NCBI GenBank assembly: GCA_900554815.1
Contig: USIO01000043.1
Coordinates: 1 to 6,659, forward strand
DNA length: 6,659 nucleotides
Direction: 5' to 3'
From: an uncultured Clostridium sp.
Lineage (GTDB): Bacteria > Bacillota > Clostridia > TANB77 > CAG-508
The notes under the pieces are model-generated. The model saw nothing but the letters and a program-made list of their open reading frames with translations. It was not told the origin of the DNA and ran no database searches. Positions 5,128 to 6,659 of the stretch are shown here, one piece after another. Each line of letters starts with the position of its first letter. Positions within the stretch are counted from its first letter, which is position 1. The translations under genes and the position numbers were made by a program.

Positions 5128-6659
5128 TTAAAGTGCGACTACGCGGAAGCCACAGATGTCGTAGCTGCCACCCCAAGCGTCGCCGAAAGAGAACACTCCT
5201 GCACCGGAAGAGTGGTTGTAAACGCCTCCACGAAAGAAGAACGGAGAAGCCAAGTAAGGAAAGTGAGAGTAGTCCTGGTTCCAGCTGGACTGGCTTTCGT
5301 CTCCTTTTTCGCTTGTTTCGTATACTGCGTCTCCATACACGTCTTTATTTGCTTCGTAGTTTGCTTGTCTATCTGCTGCACTACTTGTTACTCCAGTTCC
5401 TTCGTATTGGTCAATGTATTTTTCTGGTTTTGTTTTCATTTCTGTAACATAAGCTGTTGTTCCATTTGTTAAAAAGCTTGCCATGTATTCCCAGCTTCCT
5501 CCTGCCATATCGTATATTCCATATATATTTCTTGTTGTACTTGCTTTTACTCCATTTTCCGTATTATATCTATAATATGTTCTTGTAAATTCTTCTCCTA
5601 ATGTTCCATTTGGTCCTCCTCCATTGGCTACTAAATTTACGTTATTGTATTTTATTGTTATACTATCTCCATTGTCTACTTTACTTCCTTCTTGTACTTT
5701 GGAATAGTAATTTGTTCCTATGTCTCTTGTTTCTCCCGCCATTCCAGTTAATATAGTAGTGTAATTTTCCATTCCATATCCTGCACTATTACTTGCATTC
5801 TCGTATATATATCCTTCATTATATGGGTTATTCCATATTCCACTTTCTCCATCTGTTACTTGTTTATTTCCATATTTGCTTTGGGCTAAATATGCTACTG
5901 CTCCCCATTGACTATTTTTCATCATCATTGTGTCTGTTTGGCTGGTTAATCCATGGATATTTCCTGCATCGTTCATTGCTTGACATACATCATACATGGT
6001 TGGTGCATCTGTCCATCTCCAACTTGTTACATTTGGGCGTATTGTTACATCTTGGGTTGTTCCATCTCCTAATCCTTTTTTATAATTTTCGTTTGTTTCT
6101 GCTCCTTCGTTGTTATATGGGCTACTTGCATTACTACTTTCAAATTTTCCTACCCACATTCCTGTTATTTCTTCTCCTATGTTACTTGCTGTAAATGCTG
6201 GGTGTACTACATATTTGTTTCCATTGGTTAGAGCATTTGTATTTACTTGTCTTACTGCTGTTCCTCCTTCGTAAGTGTCTCCTGCTCCATTTAAAAATTT
6301 AATGTCTATTTCTCCTGTTCCATTTGCTGCTATATGGTATCCATTCGTTATTTTATAAGCATATCTTGGTATCCATACAAACATTGCTAATATATCTTCT
6401 TCTGCTATAGGTTCTCCTTCTGCTGAAGTTTGGTAGTAGTTTCTTGTTTTTGTTCCATTTTCTTTTACTGTTACTACATTTGCCCATTCTCTTTTACTTT
6501 CATTATAATTATACCAATTATCTTTATTGGTATCTGCTTTTTTCCATCCATTATCGTAATATACTGCTATCATTCCTTCTTTTACCACTGGTGCATTTAC
6601 TTTCTCTTTTTGTTCTGGTATGGTTCCTCCTTCTAATACATTTAATAACATGTTTACTG
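5128..6659 (-). CDS. Putative DGR target protein with C-terminal FGE-sulfatase/C-type-lectin-like domain (5' end outside window)
   Basis: The frame is open to the window edge (codons GTA AAC before the first ATG at 6651, no Shine-Dalgarno visible), so the gene is probably 5'-truncated. At least 507 residues are present. The protein is rich in N, G, T, Y and W, like extracellular proteins. Conserved-looking blocks are GMIAVYYDNGWKKAD (26-40), DILAMFVWIPRYAYKI (86-101), VVHPAF (148-153), GMWVGKFE (164-171), DTMMMKNSQWGAVAYLAQSKYG (240-261), STTRNIYGIYDMAGGSWEYMASF (371-393) and FFFRGGVYNHSSGAGVFSFG (471-490), ending GFRVVAL. The NxxGxYDMxGGxWEY and RGG...GFR blocks are hallmarks of the formylglycine-generating-enzyme-like C-type-lectin fold. 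I recognise the overall pattern from proteins abundant in uncultured gut Firmicutes. No enzymatic function is implied; a ligand-displaying surface protein is more likely. Anchor or signal sequences would be in the missing N-terminus. The 3' end differs strongly in base composition from the rest. Confidence 0.85.
   Translation of the reverse strand, partial: VNMLLNVLEGGTIPEQKEKVNAPVVKEGMIAVYYDNGWKKADTNKDNWYNYNESKREWANVVTVKENGTKTRNYYQTSAEGEPIAEEDILAMFVWIPRYAYKITNGYHIAANGTGEIDIKFLNGAGDTYEGGTAVRQVNTNALTNGNKYVVHPAFTASNIGEEITGMWVGKFESSNASSPYNNEGAETNENYKKGLGDGTTQDVTIRPNVTSWRWTDAPTMYDVCQAMNDAGNIHGLTSQTDTMMMKNSQWGAVAYLAQSKYGNKQVTDGESGIWNNPYNEGYIYENASNSAGYGMENYTTILTGMAGETRDIGTNYYSKVQEGSKVDNGDSITIKYNNVNLVANGGGPNGTLGEEFTRTYYRYNTENGVKASTTRNIYGIYDMAGGSWEYMASFLTNGTTAYVTEMKTKPEKYIDQYEGTGVTSSAADRQANYEANKDVYGDAVYETSEKGDESQSSWNQDYSHFPYLASPFFFRGGVYNHSSGAGVFSFGDAWGGSYDICGFRVVAL
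5131..5334 (-). other. Putative DGR variable region at the 3' end of the target gene
   Basis: Residues about 440-507 are encoded by DNA unlike the rest of the gene. By hand count, 5131-5290 is 88/160 G+C (55%), against 55/160 (34%) for 5791-5950 in the body. In the 31 codons after RGG, 25 end in C or T (TAC, AAC, CAC, TCC, GGC, GAC and so on), whereas the body prefers AAT/TAT-type codons. DGRs mutate A residues of AAC/AAT codons in a template repeat, leaving NNY codons in the variable copy. The region encodes the ligand-binding face of a C-type-lectin-like fold and ends in GFRVVAL at the stop, the classical position. The 5' limit is approximate; the likely variable core is 5131-5290. No second copy (template repeat) and no reverse transcriptase are in this window, so the template would be elsewhere. 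Confidence 0.62.

Noticed and set aside
5133..5472. Overlapping open frames on both strands at the end of the target gene
   Set aside because: They follow from the higher GC content of the putative variable region. Their products are low-complexity (Arg/Leu/Ser- or Phe/Val/Cys-rich) with no family signature, whereas the chosen minus frame carries the GFRVVAL ending.
5793..6194. Plus-strand open frame of 133 codons rich in Leu, His and Phe, resembling a membrane protein
   Set aside because: It is the antisense shadow of the N/Y/G-rich target gene; the apparent hydrophobicity is caused by reading those codons backwards.
1..6659. CRISPR array, tRNA, rRNA or DGR reverse transcriptase/template repeat
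   Set aside because: No regularly spaced repeats, no tRNA-like cloverleaf, no rRNA sequence, no reverse-transcriptase motif and no second copy of the variable region were seen on either strand.

Overview
This is an AT-rich segment of the low-GC Bacillota type, with poly-A/T intergenic DNA, strong GGAGG-type ribosome binding sites and the standard genetic code. A gut-associated Clostridia-like host is likely. That placement is inferred from composition and gene families, since the window has no rRNA or other phylogenetic marker. Every convincing gene lies on the minus strand, so transcription runs from the right edge to the left edge.

Right part (6659 to 5128): the 3' two-thirds or more of a secreted- or surface-type protein. 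Its C-terminus looks like a formylglycine-generating-enzyme/C-type-lectin fold ending in an RGG...AGVFSF...GFRVVAL block. The last 150-200 bases of this gene are about 55% GC, against about 34% in the body, and their codons nearly all end in C or T. I read this as the variable region of a diversity-generating retroelement (DGR) target gene. The reverse transcriptase and template repeat are not in this window. A long hairpin with a T-tract follows the stop codon.

Middle (4914 to 2092): a self-contained two-gene operon. It has a promoter (TTGACT, 17 bp, TGATAATTT), then a 495-residue fusion of an N-terminal GNAT-like domain to a family 2 glycosyltransferase, then a translationally coupled GT4 glycosyltransferase (8-nt overlap, strong Shine-Dalgarno), then a rho-independent terminator. 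These two enzymes probably build or decorate a cell-surface or spore-surface glycan.

Left part (2091 to 9): a mobile-element module. A short intergenic region carries a promoter and small repeats. It is followed by a 53-residue small ORF, then a large serine recombinase with a TTG start. The recombinase is split in two by a one-base frameshift in an A6 run. Removing one A restores a continuous protein of about 553 residues, with a resolvase catalytic domain, a recombinase domain, a zinc ribbon and a coiled coil. The frameshift may be a real inactivating mutation or an assembly/sequencing error.

The most interesting element is the putative DGR variable region. Second are the GNAT-glycosyltransferase fusion and the small ORF in front of the split recombinase.
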